Assembly: GCA_934466515.1 (NCBI GenBank)
Contig: CAKSLH010000004.1
Location: 124,001 to 188,000 of the forward strand
DNA from: an uncultured Eubacteriales bacterium
Lineage (GTDB): Bacteria; Bacillota; Clostridia; Oscillospirales; Acutalibacteraceae
Length of the DNA: 64,000 nucleotides
Direction: 5' to 3'
Within the stretch, counting starts at the first letter, position 1, and each line of letters opens with the position of its first letter. Shown one piece after another: positions 1-6,827 of the stretch. A program made the position numbers and the translations under genes. The notes below the pieces were generated by a model. It was not told the DNA's origin. It did no database searches and was given only the letters and a program-made list of their open reading frames with translations.

Positions 1-70
1 TTTCAAGTCTTGTTTTTATTTCTCCCTTAATTATTCGGTGCCCTGTAAATCCGCAAATTCTTTCGTTCAT
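1..70 (-). CDS. SLOG-family (YpsA/DUF1273-like) protein, N-terminal fragment
   Basis: Only the first 23 codons lie in the window; the gene runs off the left edge. The product begins MNERICGFTGHRII, which matches the start of the SLOG-family gene at 19023 (CFTGHRPEKL). A Shine-Dalgarno-like AGGAG lies about 5 bases upstream of the ATG at 68-70. SLOG domains are Rossmann-like nucleotide or ligand binders related to DprA and lysine decarboxylase-like proteins. The gene is divergent from the XRE regulator at 202, the same arrangement as at 18.6-19.5 kb. The family call is fairly firm from the FTGHR motif, but the function is unknown. Confidence 0.6.
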   Translation of the reverse strand, partial: MNERICGFTGHRIIKGEIKTRLE

Positions 71-101
71 ATTTATCTCCTGAAATTATATATTTTATAT
101 T

Positions 102-130
102 ATTGTATATAATCAAAGTAGATATGTCAA
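102..130 (-). promoter_or_regulatory. Sigma-A promoter for the leftward SLOG gene
   Basis: On the minus strand, TTGACA (125-130) is followed after 17 bases by TACAAT (102-107). The spacing suits a housekeeping promoter. The adjacent region up to 200 holds a TTACTAT/ATAGTAA dyad that could be the binding site of the divergent XRE regulator; that is inference. Confidence 0.6.
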
Positions 131-201
131 TAGAAATTACTATTTTAAAAGAACAAAAATAATTTTATATATAGTAAAATTATTAAAAAGGCGGTGGCAA
201 A

Positions 202-507
202 GTGGAAAAACAGGAATTTGCAAAAAGAATAGCGCAGTTAAGAATTAACAAGGGCGTTTCTGCGCGCGATATGAGCTTATCTTTAGGTCAAAGCGCGGGA
301 TATATAAATAATATTGAAAACGGAGTAAATCTGCCGTCTATGACGTTGTTTTTCTATATTTGCGATTATTTCGGAATAACGCCTGAAGAATTTTTTGACA
401 GTAATGCAAAAGATCCTACAAAAATTTCTGAACTGACTCAAGCCGCCAAGCATTTAAACAGAGAACAGCTTGACCATCTTATTGCTATTGCAAAGGGTTT
501 AAAATAA
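202..507 (+). CDS. XRE-family helix-turn-helix regulator
   Basis: This 101-residue protein has an N-terminal Cro/CI-type helix-turn-helix (about residues 7-62; SLGQSAGYINNIENG is the recognition region) and a short helical C-terminal tail. The start is a GTG preceded by AAGGCGG, the same Shine-Dalgarno form used by the second XRE gene at 18902. It is transcribed away from a SLOG-family gene at the window edge and probably represses the shared intergenic region. It is followed by its own terminator. The family is certain; target and signal are inferred. Confidence 0.85.
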   Translation: MEKQEFAKRIAQLRINKGVSARDMSLSLGQSAGYINNIENGVNLPSMTLFFYICDYFGITPEEFFDSNAKDPTKISELTQAAKHLNREQLDHLIAIAKGLK

Positions 508-515
508 TAAAAATG

Positions 516-550
516 TTCCCATCTGTTTTAACGGCAGATGGGAATTTTTA
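516..550 (+). terminator. Rho-independent terminator after the XRE gene
   Basis: The arms TTCCCATCTG (516-525) and CAGATGGGAA (535-544) form a perfect 10-bp stem with a 9-base loop followed by a T-rich run. Confidence 0.85.
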
Positions 551-571
551 TGTTTTGTTATTGAATTAAAG

Positions 572-815
572 GTGTGCCTTGCGGCACTTAATATAACCAA
601 ACCCTTCCGTCAAAGCTTCGTTTTGCCACCTCCCCTTTCGTCTAAAGGGGAAGCTTTGGACTCAGTAGAAACTAAAGTCAGGCTCCCTTCTTATGCGCTA
701 GCATACAGAGGTGATTCCCCTGTTAGGGGAAATGTCTGCGATAGCAGACAAAAGGGTTCCCGTCTTCCGGAGGAAAAGCGTCGGCGCGCTTTATGCGCGG
801 CTGAGGGGTATTTTG
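572..815 (+). repeat. Modular hairpin repeat, copy 1 (long form)
   Basis: This copy fills the gap between the XRE terminator and the HAD gene. It opens with a GTGCC/GGCAC hairpin, then the shared block ATAACCAAACCCTTCCGTC, a hairpin CAAAGC/GTTTTG, CCTCCCCTTT/AAAGGGGAAG, a TATGC/GCATA hairpin, a GTCTGC/GCAGAC hairpin, a CGCGC/GCGCG hairpin, and the end block CTGAGGGGTATTTT. Together with copy 2 it is the long form, carrying an extra roughly 80-bp segment. I see no convincing gene inside. Confidence 0.85.
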
Positions 816-820
816 CCTTT

Positions 821-1597
821 TTATTTAACCGGAATATCGCCTACGCCGTTTAAAATAAGTCTCGGTCTGTAAGGGAAGCTTTTAACGGTTTCTACGGTCG
901 AAACACCTGTAAGCACTAAAGCGGTATCAAGACCGCTTTCTATTCCCGCGACAATATCCGTATCCATTCTGTCACCTATCATAACCGCCTCGGAAGAGTG
1001 AACGCCGAGCATTTTAAGTCCCGTTCTCATCATCAGAGGATTGGGTTTTCCGACATAGTAAGCCGATTTGCCGGTCGTCGCCTCAATCGGAGCGACAAAG
1101 GCTCTGCAGGCAGGTGCAATTCCGTTTTCAACAGGACCGGTAATATCGCTGTTGGTTGCAATAAGCCTAGCTCCTCGGTTAACAAAATTCATAGCCTTTA
1201 AAATATGGTCATAGCAATAATCTTCCGTTTCGCCGACAACGACAAAATCGGGATCAATCTCATTTATTGTTATTCCCGCGTCATAAAGCGCATTGTAAAG
1301 ACCGTGATCCCCGATAACATAAGCGCTGCAATTCGGAGCCTGACTGTTTAAAAAGCTCGCGGTTGCAAGAGCGCTTGTATAAAAATGCTCCTCACCGACA
1401 TCAAGCCCCATTCTGAGCAGCTTTTGCCTGAGCTCTCTGGGAGAACGCTGGCTCGCATTTGTCAAAAATAAAAATTTCTTGTTTTCGAAATATAACCAAT
1501 CCACGAATTCCTTGACGCCGTCAAGCAATTTATTTCCGTGATAAATTACGCCGTCCATATCGCAGATAAACCCTTTTTTGCTTCTGAGCTCTTCCAT
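821..1597 (-). CDS. HAD-IIA family sugar phosphatase (NagD-like)
   Basis: This is a 258-residue haloacid-dehalogenase hydrolase. Motif I is DMDGVIYHG (residues 14-22) with both catalytic aspartates. Motif II is FLTNAS, motif III is the Lys in VGKPNP, and motif IV is MIGDRMDTDI. The cap type and length fit the NagD/AraL subfamily, which dephosphorylates small sugar phosphates or nucleotides in the cytosol. AAAGGAGAGG precedes the ATG. It is monocistronic, and its 3' end abuts repeat copy 1. The exact substrate cannot be read from sequence. Confidence 0.9.
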   Translation of the reverse strand: MEELRSKKGFICDMDGVIYHGNKLLDGVKEFVDWLYFENKKFLFLTNASQRSPRELRQKLLRMGLDVGEEHFYTSALATASFLNSQAPNCSAYVIGDHGLYNALYDAGITINEIDPDFVVVGETEDYCYDHILKAMNFVNRGARLIATNSDITGPVENGIAPACRAFVAPIEATTGKSAYYVGKPNPLMMRTGLKMLGVHSSEAVMIGDRMDTDIVAGIESGLDTALVLTGVSTVETVKSFPYRPRLILNGVGDIPVK

Positions 1598-1716
1598 ATT
1601 CCTCTCCTTTTTCTTTTGATAAATTCATTATAGCAAGCTTTAAGTGTCAAATAAAGTCTTTTTTTATTTTTTTACACGGATTTAACTTAAATTATGTCTT
1701 TTTTCAAAATTGGATA

Positions 1717-1745
1717 TTGACTTTTTGTACTTTTTTATATATAAT
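1717..1745 (+). promoter_or_regulatory. Sigma-A promoter upstream of the tRNA-Pro locus
   Basis: TTGACT (1717-1722), a 17-base spacer and TATAAT (1740-1745). Transcription would start just before the duplicated tRNA head at 1771, so this promoter now lies about 220 bases from the intact tRNA-Pro. Confidence 0.75.
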
Positions 1746-1770
1746 TAAAAAGCTGTTTAAAGCGATATTT

Positions 1771-1965
1771 CGAGGTGTGGCTCAGTTTGGTAGCTTTGAG
1801 TTTGACCGCTGCCGGACGGCAGATGCAGGGAAAACGAAAAGGCGCCGCGGTCGAAATTTTTTACCGCTCCAAGGTTAAAAAAATTTCGGGCACCGCAAGA
1901 GTAAGCTGCGAGCAGCGCTCAAAGGAAGCTGTATTTAAAATTTTTACAGAAACTTAATAACATAT
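1771..1965 (+). repeat. Partial duplicate of the tRNA-Pro 5' end plus a 172-bp insert
   Basis: Bases 1771-1793 are identical to the first 23 bases of the tRNA-Pro at 1966, covering the acceptor 5' strand and most of the D-arm. The copy then diverges. The insert (1794-1965) contains complementary segments (GACCGC/GCGGTC and an A/T-rich GAAATTTTTT/AAAAAAATTTC pair), so it can fold. A 60-codon reading frame across it shows no recognisable protein feature and is probably chance. The arrangement looks like an insertion or tandem duplication at the tRNA 5' end. Confidence 0.7.
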
Positions 1966-2042
1966 CGAGGTGTGGCTCAGTTTGGTAGAGCGCTGCGTTC
2001 GGGACGCAGAGGCCGCAGGTTCAAGTCCTGTCACCTCGACCA
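1966..2042 (+). tRNA. tRNA-Pro (anticodon CGG)
   Basis: The acceptor stem CGAGGTG pairs with CACCTCG, and the CCA end is encoded (2040-2042). The D-loop contains TTGGTA. The anticodon stem CTGCG/CGCAG encloses the loop TTCGGGA, giving anticodon CGG, which reads CCG proline codons. The T-loop is TTCAAGT. A terminator follows immediately. Confidence 0.95.
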
Positions 2043-2080
2043 AAAAACGACAAGCACCGAATGATGCTTGTCGTTTTTAT
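2043..2080 (+). terminator. Terminator of tRNA-Pro
   Basis: ACGACAAGCA (2047-2056) pairs with TGCTTGTCGT (2065-2074) across an 8-base loop, extended by flanking A and T runs. Confidence 0.85.
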
Positions 2081-2235
2081 TTCTTGGTTATAATTCTATG
2101 ACTGCTTAAAATTCATTTCTTGATATTTACATTTATTTCTATTAACTCATTTAAAACATTATAACATTTTAAAAAGATGTCGGTGAATGTCGATTTTCGT
2201 TTCGATATAACGTATGTTGAAACGGAGGTGATAAA

Positions 2236-2805
2236 ATGGATATCTTTTTATATTTATTGCTACAAATTATCAATGGTTTTGATTGGAAACCGGAATTTGG
2301 CGAGAGCAGAAACTATAAAAATTGGATAGCTAGATTAGATTTGAAAACATGTCCAATATGTAGAGCGATGCACGGGAAAATCTGGAGAGTTGATGAGCAA
2401 CCAGAAATAGAACCTGAAGTTCATAATCGGTGTAGATGTGAAATTAAGATTATGAAAACGGTAAAAGCTGGGACTGCTACAACAAAAGGATTCGACGGTG
2501 CAGATTGGACTTTGAAGTACAAATCAAAATTGCCTGATTATTATTTAACCGGTGCTGAAGCTAAGGCAAATGGTTGGAAACGTAAATTGGCAAATTTATC
2601 AAAGGTTTGTCCTGATAAAATGATTTATGGCGGAGAATATTATAATGATAACGGTCATTTACCGAATAAAGAGAAACGTATTTGGTTTGAAGCAGATATA
2701 AATTACAGATTTGGTTACAGAAATAATCAAAGAGTTGTTTATTCAAACGACGGGTTAATATTTGTGACATACGACCACTATAAAACTTTTTTTGAAATTG
2801 TATAG
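2236..2805 (+). CDS. Barnase-family ribonuclease toxin with a phage-head-type Cys/His motif
   Basis: Residues about 85-189 match the barnase/microbial RNase fold. The catalytic set is present: Glu152 (barnase E73) in WFEADINY, Arg162 (R83), Arg166 (R87) and His181 (H102) in TYDHYKTF. Residues about 30-72 carry CPIC (39-42), His46, His63 and CRC (66-68), which resembles the C-terminal motif of Mu F / SPP1 gp7-type minor head proteins. There is a short hydrophobic stretch at residues 3-13 but no clear cleavage site. A strong GGAGGTG lies 5 bases before the ATG. The barstar gene follows at once, so this is a toxin-immunity pair. The region is AT-richer than its neighbours and lies beside a tRNA, consistent with horizontal transfer (inference). 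Confidence 0.9.
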   Translation: MDIFLYLLLQIINGFDWKPEFGESRNYKNWIARLDLKTCPICRAMHGKIWRVDEQPEIEPEVHNRCRCEIKIMKTVKAGTATTKGFDGADWTLKYKSKLPDYYLTGAEAKANGWKRKLANLSKVCPDKMIYGGEYYNDNGHLPNKEKRIWFEADINYRFGYRNNQRVVYSNDGLIFVTYDHYKTFFEIV

Positions 2806-2817
2806 GAGGATAAGAAA

Positions 2818-3135
2818 TTGAATTGTTATGATTATCATGCATTTAAAGAAATAACTGAAAACCCTATTATATTAGATTTTTCTAAATGCAAGTATTTAGG
2901 CGAAATTCACTTAATGCTTAAAGAAAAGTTCGGTTTGCCTGAATATTACGGTGAAAATTGGGATGCTCTTTGGGATTGCCTCAGATATCTATTTGATGAT
3001 GAAAAATATATTGTTGAAGTGCACAATTTAGATTCATTAGATGAAAAGTTACGAGAAGAGTGCAAAATCATGCTAAGAGTGTTTGACAGAGTAAGTTCCA
3101 TAGAAAACAACTTTACTTATAAAATCATATCATAA
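2818..3135 (+). CDS. Barstar-family ribonuclease inhibitor (immunity protein)
   Basis: This 105-residue protein contains LPEYYGENWDALWDCL (residues 40-55), the barstar inhibitory helix and loop. Tyr43, Asp49, Trp52 and Asp53 correspond to barstar Y29, D35, W38 and D39, with D39 the residue that plugs the barnase active site. The start is TTG at 2818. The Shine-Dalgarno AGGAGG overlaps the toxin's stop codon, so the antidote is translationally coupled to the toxin. The family call is secure. Confidence 0.93.
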   Translation: MNCYDYHAFKEITENPIILDFSKCKYLGEIHLMLKEKFGLPEYYGENWDALWDCLRYLFDDEKYIVEVHNLDSLDEKLREECKIMLRVFDRVSSIENNFTYKIIS

Positions 3136-3178
3136 AGTTTATAAAAAATCCTTTTCGTGGTTCTACCGTAAAACAATC

Positions 3179-3210
3179 AAGAATCCGCAGATTTTAATCT
3201 GCGGATTCTT
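3179..3210. terminator. Bidirectional terminator after the barstar gene
   Basis: AAGAATCCGCAGA pairs perfectly with TCTGCGGATTCTT across a 6-base loop, with T and A runs on the two sides. It serves the rightward toxin pair and the leftward ABC remnant. Confidence 0.85.
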
Positions 3211-3226
3211 TTATATCATTCTCAGC

Positions 3227-3518
3227 TTATTTAATCGCCCAGCCGTTGCTTTGCTTTTGCAGGTCGACCATGTGAGTATAAATTCCGTTTTTCTTATAAA
3301 ACTCATCCGGACTGCCCTCTTCGGCGGTTACGCCGTTTGAAAGAACAACTGTTTTATCCGCTCCACCGGCCGTGCGCATACGGTGGGCAATGACTAAAAC
3401 AGTCTTATTTTTAATAAGATTTGAAAGCGCGGTTTGAATAAGAGTCTCGTTTTTAACATCAAGACTTGCGGTTGCTTCGTCAAGAAGAATTATCGGAGCG
3501 TCCTTTTTGTATAACGCT
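3227..3518 (-). pseudogene. C-terminal remnant of a multidrug-type ABC exporter
   Basis: The minus strand reads about 95 codons ending in a TAA at 3227-3229. They contain the Walker B and D-loop segment IILLDEATASLD, then LVIAHRMRTA with the switch histidine, and the usual distal segment ending QKQSNGWAIK. No start codon, Walker A or membrane domain exists upstream. Homology stops around 3518 in unrelated AT-rich sequence. This is the last sixth of a fused membrane-ATPase exporter left by a deletion or recombination. Confidence 0.85.
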
Positions 3519-3571
3519 GTTATATTATAATTCGGCTTTTTTATTTTGTCGATAGCGATTAAAATTTTTTA

Positions 3572-3600
3572 TTGTAAACACATATAACAAGTGATATAAT
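3572..3600 (+). promoter_or_regulatory. Promoter of the ABC exporter pair
   Basis: TTGTAA (3572-3577), a 17-base spacer and TATAAT (3595-3600), 70 bases before the ATG at 3671. Confidence 0.6.
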
Positions 3601-3670
3601 TCAAAATAAGAATACCGAAAATTTCGCGGTATTGATATTTTTAAAGGAAGGTATCCTCAAAGGAAAGTTT

Positions 3671-4585
3671 ATGAGTGAGCTTATTAAAATCGAACATCTC
3701 AAAAAAAGCTTCGCGGATATAAAAGCTGTAGACGATTTGAGCTTTAAGGTCAAAAAAGGCGAGCTTTTTGCGTTTTTGGGCATTAACGGAGCAGGAAAAT
3801 CGACTACAATAAATATAATTTGCGGTCAGCTTAAAAAGGACGGCGGAAAGGTAACCGTAAACGGTGCGGACATAGACGAAAATCCCGACCTTATCAAAAA
3901 AAGTCTCGGAGTGGTTTTTCAGAATTCAGTTCTCGATTCCGAGCTTTCGGTCAGGGATAATTTAGAAAGCCGTGCGGCGCTCTACGGGATTTACGGCGCC
4001 TCTTTTAAAAAAAGACTTTCAGAGCTTTCAAAGCTGCTTGAATTTGAAGAATTGCTCGGCCGCCCCGTAGGAAAGCTTTCGGGCGGACAGCGAAGAAGAA
4101 TAGATATCGCACGCGCGCTTTTCCACAAACCCGAAATCCTTATACTTGACGAGCCGACGACAGGTCTCGACCCTCAGACAAGAAAGCTTCTTTGGAATGT
4201 TATAGACGGGCTTTTAAAGCAGGATAATATGACGGTATTTCTTACAACCCATTATATGGAAGAGGCGGCCGAGGCTGATTATGTTGTAATACTTGACAGC
4301 GGAAAAATTGCCGCCGAGGGCTCTCCGCTTGAGCTTAAAAATACATATTCGGGTGACTTTATCACGATTTATGGGGCAAAAGAGGAAGAAATAAAGGCTT
4401 TAAATATGCCTTTTGTCACCGAAAAGGGCGCATTCAGGCTTTCGGTTAAAAGCACCGCCGAGGCAACAGCTCTTATTATTAAACACCCCGATATTTTTAA
4501 AGATTATGAAATAACCAAGGGAAAAATGGACGATGTATTTCTCAGCGTAACGGGGAAAGCTCTTTCGGGAGGCGGTAAAAACTAA
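3671..4585 (+). CDS. ABC-2 type exporter, ATP-binding subunit
   Basis: This 304-residue ABC ATPase has Walker A (GINGAGKSTT), Q-loop (VVFQNS), signature LSGGQRRR, Walker B with D-loop (ILILDEPTTGLD) and the switch histidine in LTTHYMEEA. The C-terminal extension fits the DrrA/CcmA-like drug or polymer exporters. I chose the ATG at 3671 (AAAGGAAAG upstream) rather than a TTG at 3632. It overlaps the permease gene by one base. It powers export through the next gene product; the substrate is unknown. Confidence 0.93.
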   Translation: MSELIKIEHLKKSFADIKAVDDLSFKVKKGELFAFLGINGAGKSTTINIICGQLKKDGGKVTVNGADIDENPDLIKKSLGVVFQNSVLDSELSVRDNLESRAALYGIYGASFKKRLSELSKLLEFEELLGRPVGKLSGGQRRRIDIARALFHKPEILILDEPTTGLDPQTRKLLWNVIDGLLKQDNMTVFLTTHYMEEAAEADYVVILDSGKIAAEGSPLELKNTYSGDFITIYGAKEEEIKALNMPFVTEKGAFRLSVKSTAEATALIIKHPDIFKDYEITKGKMDDVFLSVTGKALSGGGKN

Positions 4586-5499
4586 TGAAAACGCTTTATT
4601 ATCTTACTAAAAGAAACACAAAATTATATTTCAAGGATAAGGGAATGTTTTTTTCTTCTCTTATAACCCCGATTATTCTGCTCGTTCTTTATGCGACCTT
4701 TCTTAAAAAGATTTATACCGATTCTTTTAACTCCGCGCTTTTAGCCGCGGGAGCAAAGGTGAAAGAATCGGTGATAGAAGCATGCGTCGGCGGTCAGCTT
4801 ATATCGTCCTTACTTGCGGTAATCTGCGTGACAGTCGCTTTCTGTTCTAATCTTTTAATGATAAAGGACAAAACGAGCGGAGCGAGAAAGGACCTTACGG
4901 TTTCTCCGCTTAATGTCAAAATTTTAGGGCTGAGCTATTATCTTTCAACACTCGTTTCTACGCTTATTATTACCTTTACCGCAACCGCTGTAAGCTTTAT
5001 ATATCTCGGTCTTTCGGGCGGTTGGTATTTATCGGTTTCGGATGTTTTTCTTATTCTTTTCGATGTTTTCCTGCTTTCTCTTTTCGGAACAGCGCTTTCG
5101 TCTTGCGTAAACTTCTTCCTTTCCTCGGACGGTCAGGCATCCGCGGTAGGAACCATTGTCAGCGCGGGATACGGATTTATCTGCGGAGCGTATATGCCGA
5201 TTTCGAGCTTCGGCAGCGGGGTTAAAAATTTCCTGTCTTTTCTCCCCGGGACCTACGGAACAAGCTTGCTTAGAAACCATGCCTTAAGAGGCTCCTTTGA
5301 GCAAATGGCAAAAGAGGGATTCCCCGAAAGCATTGTTACGGAAATTAAAAAAAGCGTCGATTGCAGCGTCGAGTTTTACGGGAAAACGGTGCAAACCGGC
5401 ACTATGTATTTAATTCTGATTTTCAGCATAATCCTACTTATCGGGGTTTATTGCGGTTTTAATATTTTATCCGCCGAAAAAACAGCGGGAAAAAGGTAA
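4585..5499 (+). CDS. ABC-2 type exporter, permease subunit
   Basis: This 304-residue membrane protein has about six hydrophobic segments: one near residues 22-42, four between about 70 and 215, and one near the C-terminus. An extracytoplasmic loop sits after the first helix. This layout is typical of ABC2-membrane domains. Its start codon overlaps the stop of the ATPase gene (TAATG), so the two are translationally coupled and form one transporter. A convergent terminator overlaps its last codons. Confidence 0.9.
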   Translation: MKTLYYLTKRNTKLYFKDKGMFFSSLITPIILLVLYATFLKKIYTDSFNSALLAAGAKVKESVIEACVGGQLISSLLAVICVTVAFCSNLLMIKDKTSGARKDLTVSPLNVKILGLSYYLSTLVSTLIITFTATAVSFIYLGLSGGWYLSVSDVFLILFDVFLLSLFGTALSSCVNFFLSSDGQASAVGTIVSAGYGFICGAYMPISSFGSGVKNFLSFLPGTYGTSLLRNHALRGSFEQMAKEGFPESIVTEIKKSVDCSVEFYGKTVQTGTMYLILIFSIILLIGVYCGFNILSAEKTAGKR

Positions 5500-5530
5500 G
5501 TGCTCTTTTTTAGAGTACTTACCTTTTTTT
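5491..5530. terminator. Bidirectional terminator shared by convergent genes
   Basis: GGTAAGTGCTC pairs with GAGTACTTACC (one G-U pair), flanked by A and T runs. The hairpin overlaps the stop codons of both the permease and the AraC gene. Confidence 0.8.
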
Positions 5531-6262
5531 CATATATAAATTTCTGTAATTTCGAGGCGACATACCGCATTTGCTTTTAAAGCATTTTGAAAAATAAAGC
5601 GGATCTGAAAAACCGCAGCTTATTGCAATTTCAAGAATCGAAAGCCGGCAGGGCTGCAGTAAAAGACTTTTGGATTTTTTTATTCTCATTTCCGTAAGGT
5701 ATTCAAGCGGCGTTTTTTCATAAATTTCTTTAAAACAGCGCCGAACATAATCTTCATTATATCCCGTTTTCTCTATTGCCTTTGAAACACAAAATTCGCA
5801 GTTTGAAATATTTTCGTTTAATTCGCTTTGCAATTTTTCGGCAAAAGGGTATTTATGAGAAATATTTAAATATTCAAGTATAAGTAGTTCAATACAGTCT
5901 TTAAGATTTTCACAAATTTTAAGATAATACTTTTTTTTCTCTATAAGGACGGAATTGAGCAGGTTTAAAGCTGAAAGAATTTCGCCTGAAACATCTGAAA
6001 TCTTTATAACCGAATCAAAGCAAAGCTTATCGGTTTGAAAATATAAATCCGTAAATTCTTCGCCTGACGGTATCTCGTGAAATGTGTTCGGCGGAATAAC
6101 AAGAACATCCGAAGGCCGCATTATATAAGCACTTCCGTTTATCAGAGTGGTGTTTTGACCGCTTAACTGATAAACTATTTCGAATACTGAGTGCCGGTGC
6201 TTATGACACGATTTTTGAGCGACAACCCCTTTATGGCAGTAAAAGCTATCCAAATACATCAT
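5519..6262 (-). CDS. AraC-family regulator of the allose-type operon
   Basis: This 247-residue protein has an N-terminal cupin sugar-binding domain (HKHRHSVFEIVYQLSG near residue 20) and a C-terminal double helix-turn-helix (about residues 145-247; signature ISCGFSDPLYFSKCFKSKCG). It is divergent from rpiB, with overlapping -35 elements, so it very likely controls that operon. Two ATGs lie close behind the Shine-Dalgarno AAGGAG; the second may be the real start. The inducer is inferred to be an allose-type sugar or glycoside. Confidence 0.9.
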   Translation of the reverse strand: MMYLDSFYCHKGVVAQKSCHKHRHSVFEIVYQLSGQNTTLINGSAYIMRPSDVLVIPPNTFHEIPSGEEFTDLYFQTDKLCFDSVIKISDVSGEILSALNLLNSVLIEKKKYYLKICENLKDCIELLILEYLNISHKYPFAEKLQSELNENISNCEFCVSKAIEKTGYNEDYVRRCFKEIYEKTPLEYLTEMRIKKSKSLLLQPCRLSILEIAISCGFSDPLYFSKCFKSKCGMSPRNYRNLYMKKR

Positions 6263-6277
6263 CTCCTTTTAATTAGT

Positions 6278-6328
6278 ATTATAAATTAAAAAGTCGGTTT
6301 TGACAATATTTTAATCGTTATTTTATAT
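6278..6328. promoter_or_regulatory. Back-to-back divergent promoters between AraC and rpiB
   Basis: Rightward: TTGACA (6300-6305), 17 bases, TTATAT (6323-6328). Leftward: TTGTCA (6301-6306 on the minus strand), 17 bases, TATAAT (6278-6283). The two -35 hexamers overlap by five bases, so one bound regulator could switch both directions. Confidence 0.65.
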
Positions 6329-6374
6329 GTGAAAATTCAAACTTCTGTTTTATAATGCTAAAGGAGGCGATTAT

Positions 6375-6827
6375 ATGAAAATTGCGATAGGAAATGACCA
6401 TACGGCAGTTAAACTAAAATTGCATATCAAAGATTTTCTAGAAAACAAAGGATATGATGTTACAGATTTCGGAACATCAAGCGAGGAAAGGACAGATTAT
6501 CCTTTATACGGTTATAAGGTGGCATGCGCGGTTGCAAATAAAGAATTTGATTTCGGAATTCTCATTTGCGGAACGGGAATAGGAATATCGCTTGCCGCAA
6601 ATAAAGTTAAAGGGATACGCGCCGCCGTTTGCTCCGAGCCATATTCCGCAAAATTGACACGGGCGCATAATAACGCAAATATTATTGCTTTCGGGGCAAG
6701 GGTTATAGGAGAGTCAATGGCGGAAATGATAGTCGAAGAATTTTTAACCACCGAATATGAGGGCGGAAGACATCAGAAGCGGATAGATATGATTTCCGAT
6801 ATTGAAAACGGAGAAGAAATATGCTGA
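6375..6827 (+). CDS. rpiB: Ribose/allose-6-phosphate isomerase B
   Basis: This 150-residue RpiB/LacAB-family isomerase interconverts aldose and ketose 5- or 6-phosphates in the cytosol. NDHTA carries the catalytic His, ICGTGIGIS the catalytic Cys, and SEERTDYP and YEGGRHQKR the phosphate-binding and C-terminal residues. The length equals E. coli RpiB/AlsI, and the sequence resembles it closely. It overlaps the next gene by 7 bases. Beside an AlsK-AlsE-like fusion, its likely role is allose-6-phosphate to allulose-6-phosphate (inference). Confidence 0.93.
   Translation: MKIAIGNDHTAVKLKLHIKDFLENKGYDVTDFGTSSEERTDYPLYGYKVACAVANKEFDFGILICGTGIGISLAANKVKGIRAAVCSEPYSAKLTRAHNNANIIAFGARVIGESMAEMIVEEFLTTEYEGGRHQKRIDMISDIENGEEIC

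Noticed and set aside
572..853. A 93-codon plus-strand frame across repeat copy 1
   Set aside because: It runs through palindromic repeat sequence, has no protein features and overlaps the 3' end of the HAD gene in another direction.
1775..1957. A 60-codon frame within the tRNA-Pro insert
   Set aside because: No Shine-Dalgarno or recognisable domain, and it starts inside the duplicated tRNA head.
3632..3670. A TTG start 13 codons upstream for the ABC ATPase
   Set aside because: The ATG at 3671 has its own AAAGGAAAG and matches the family start; the upstream extension is not conserved-looking.
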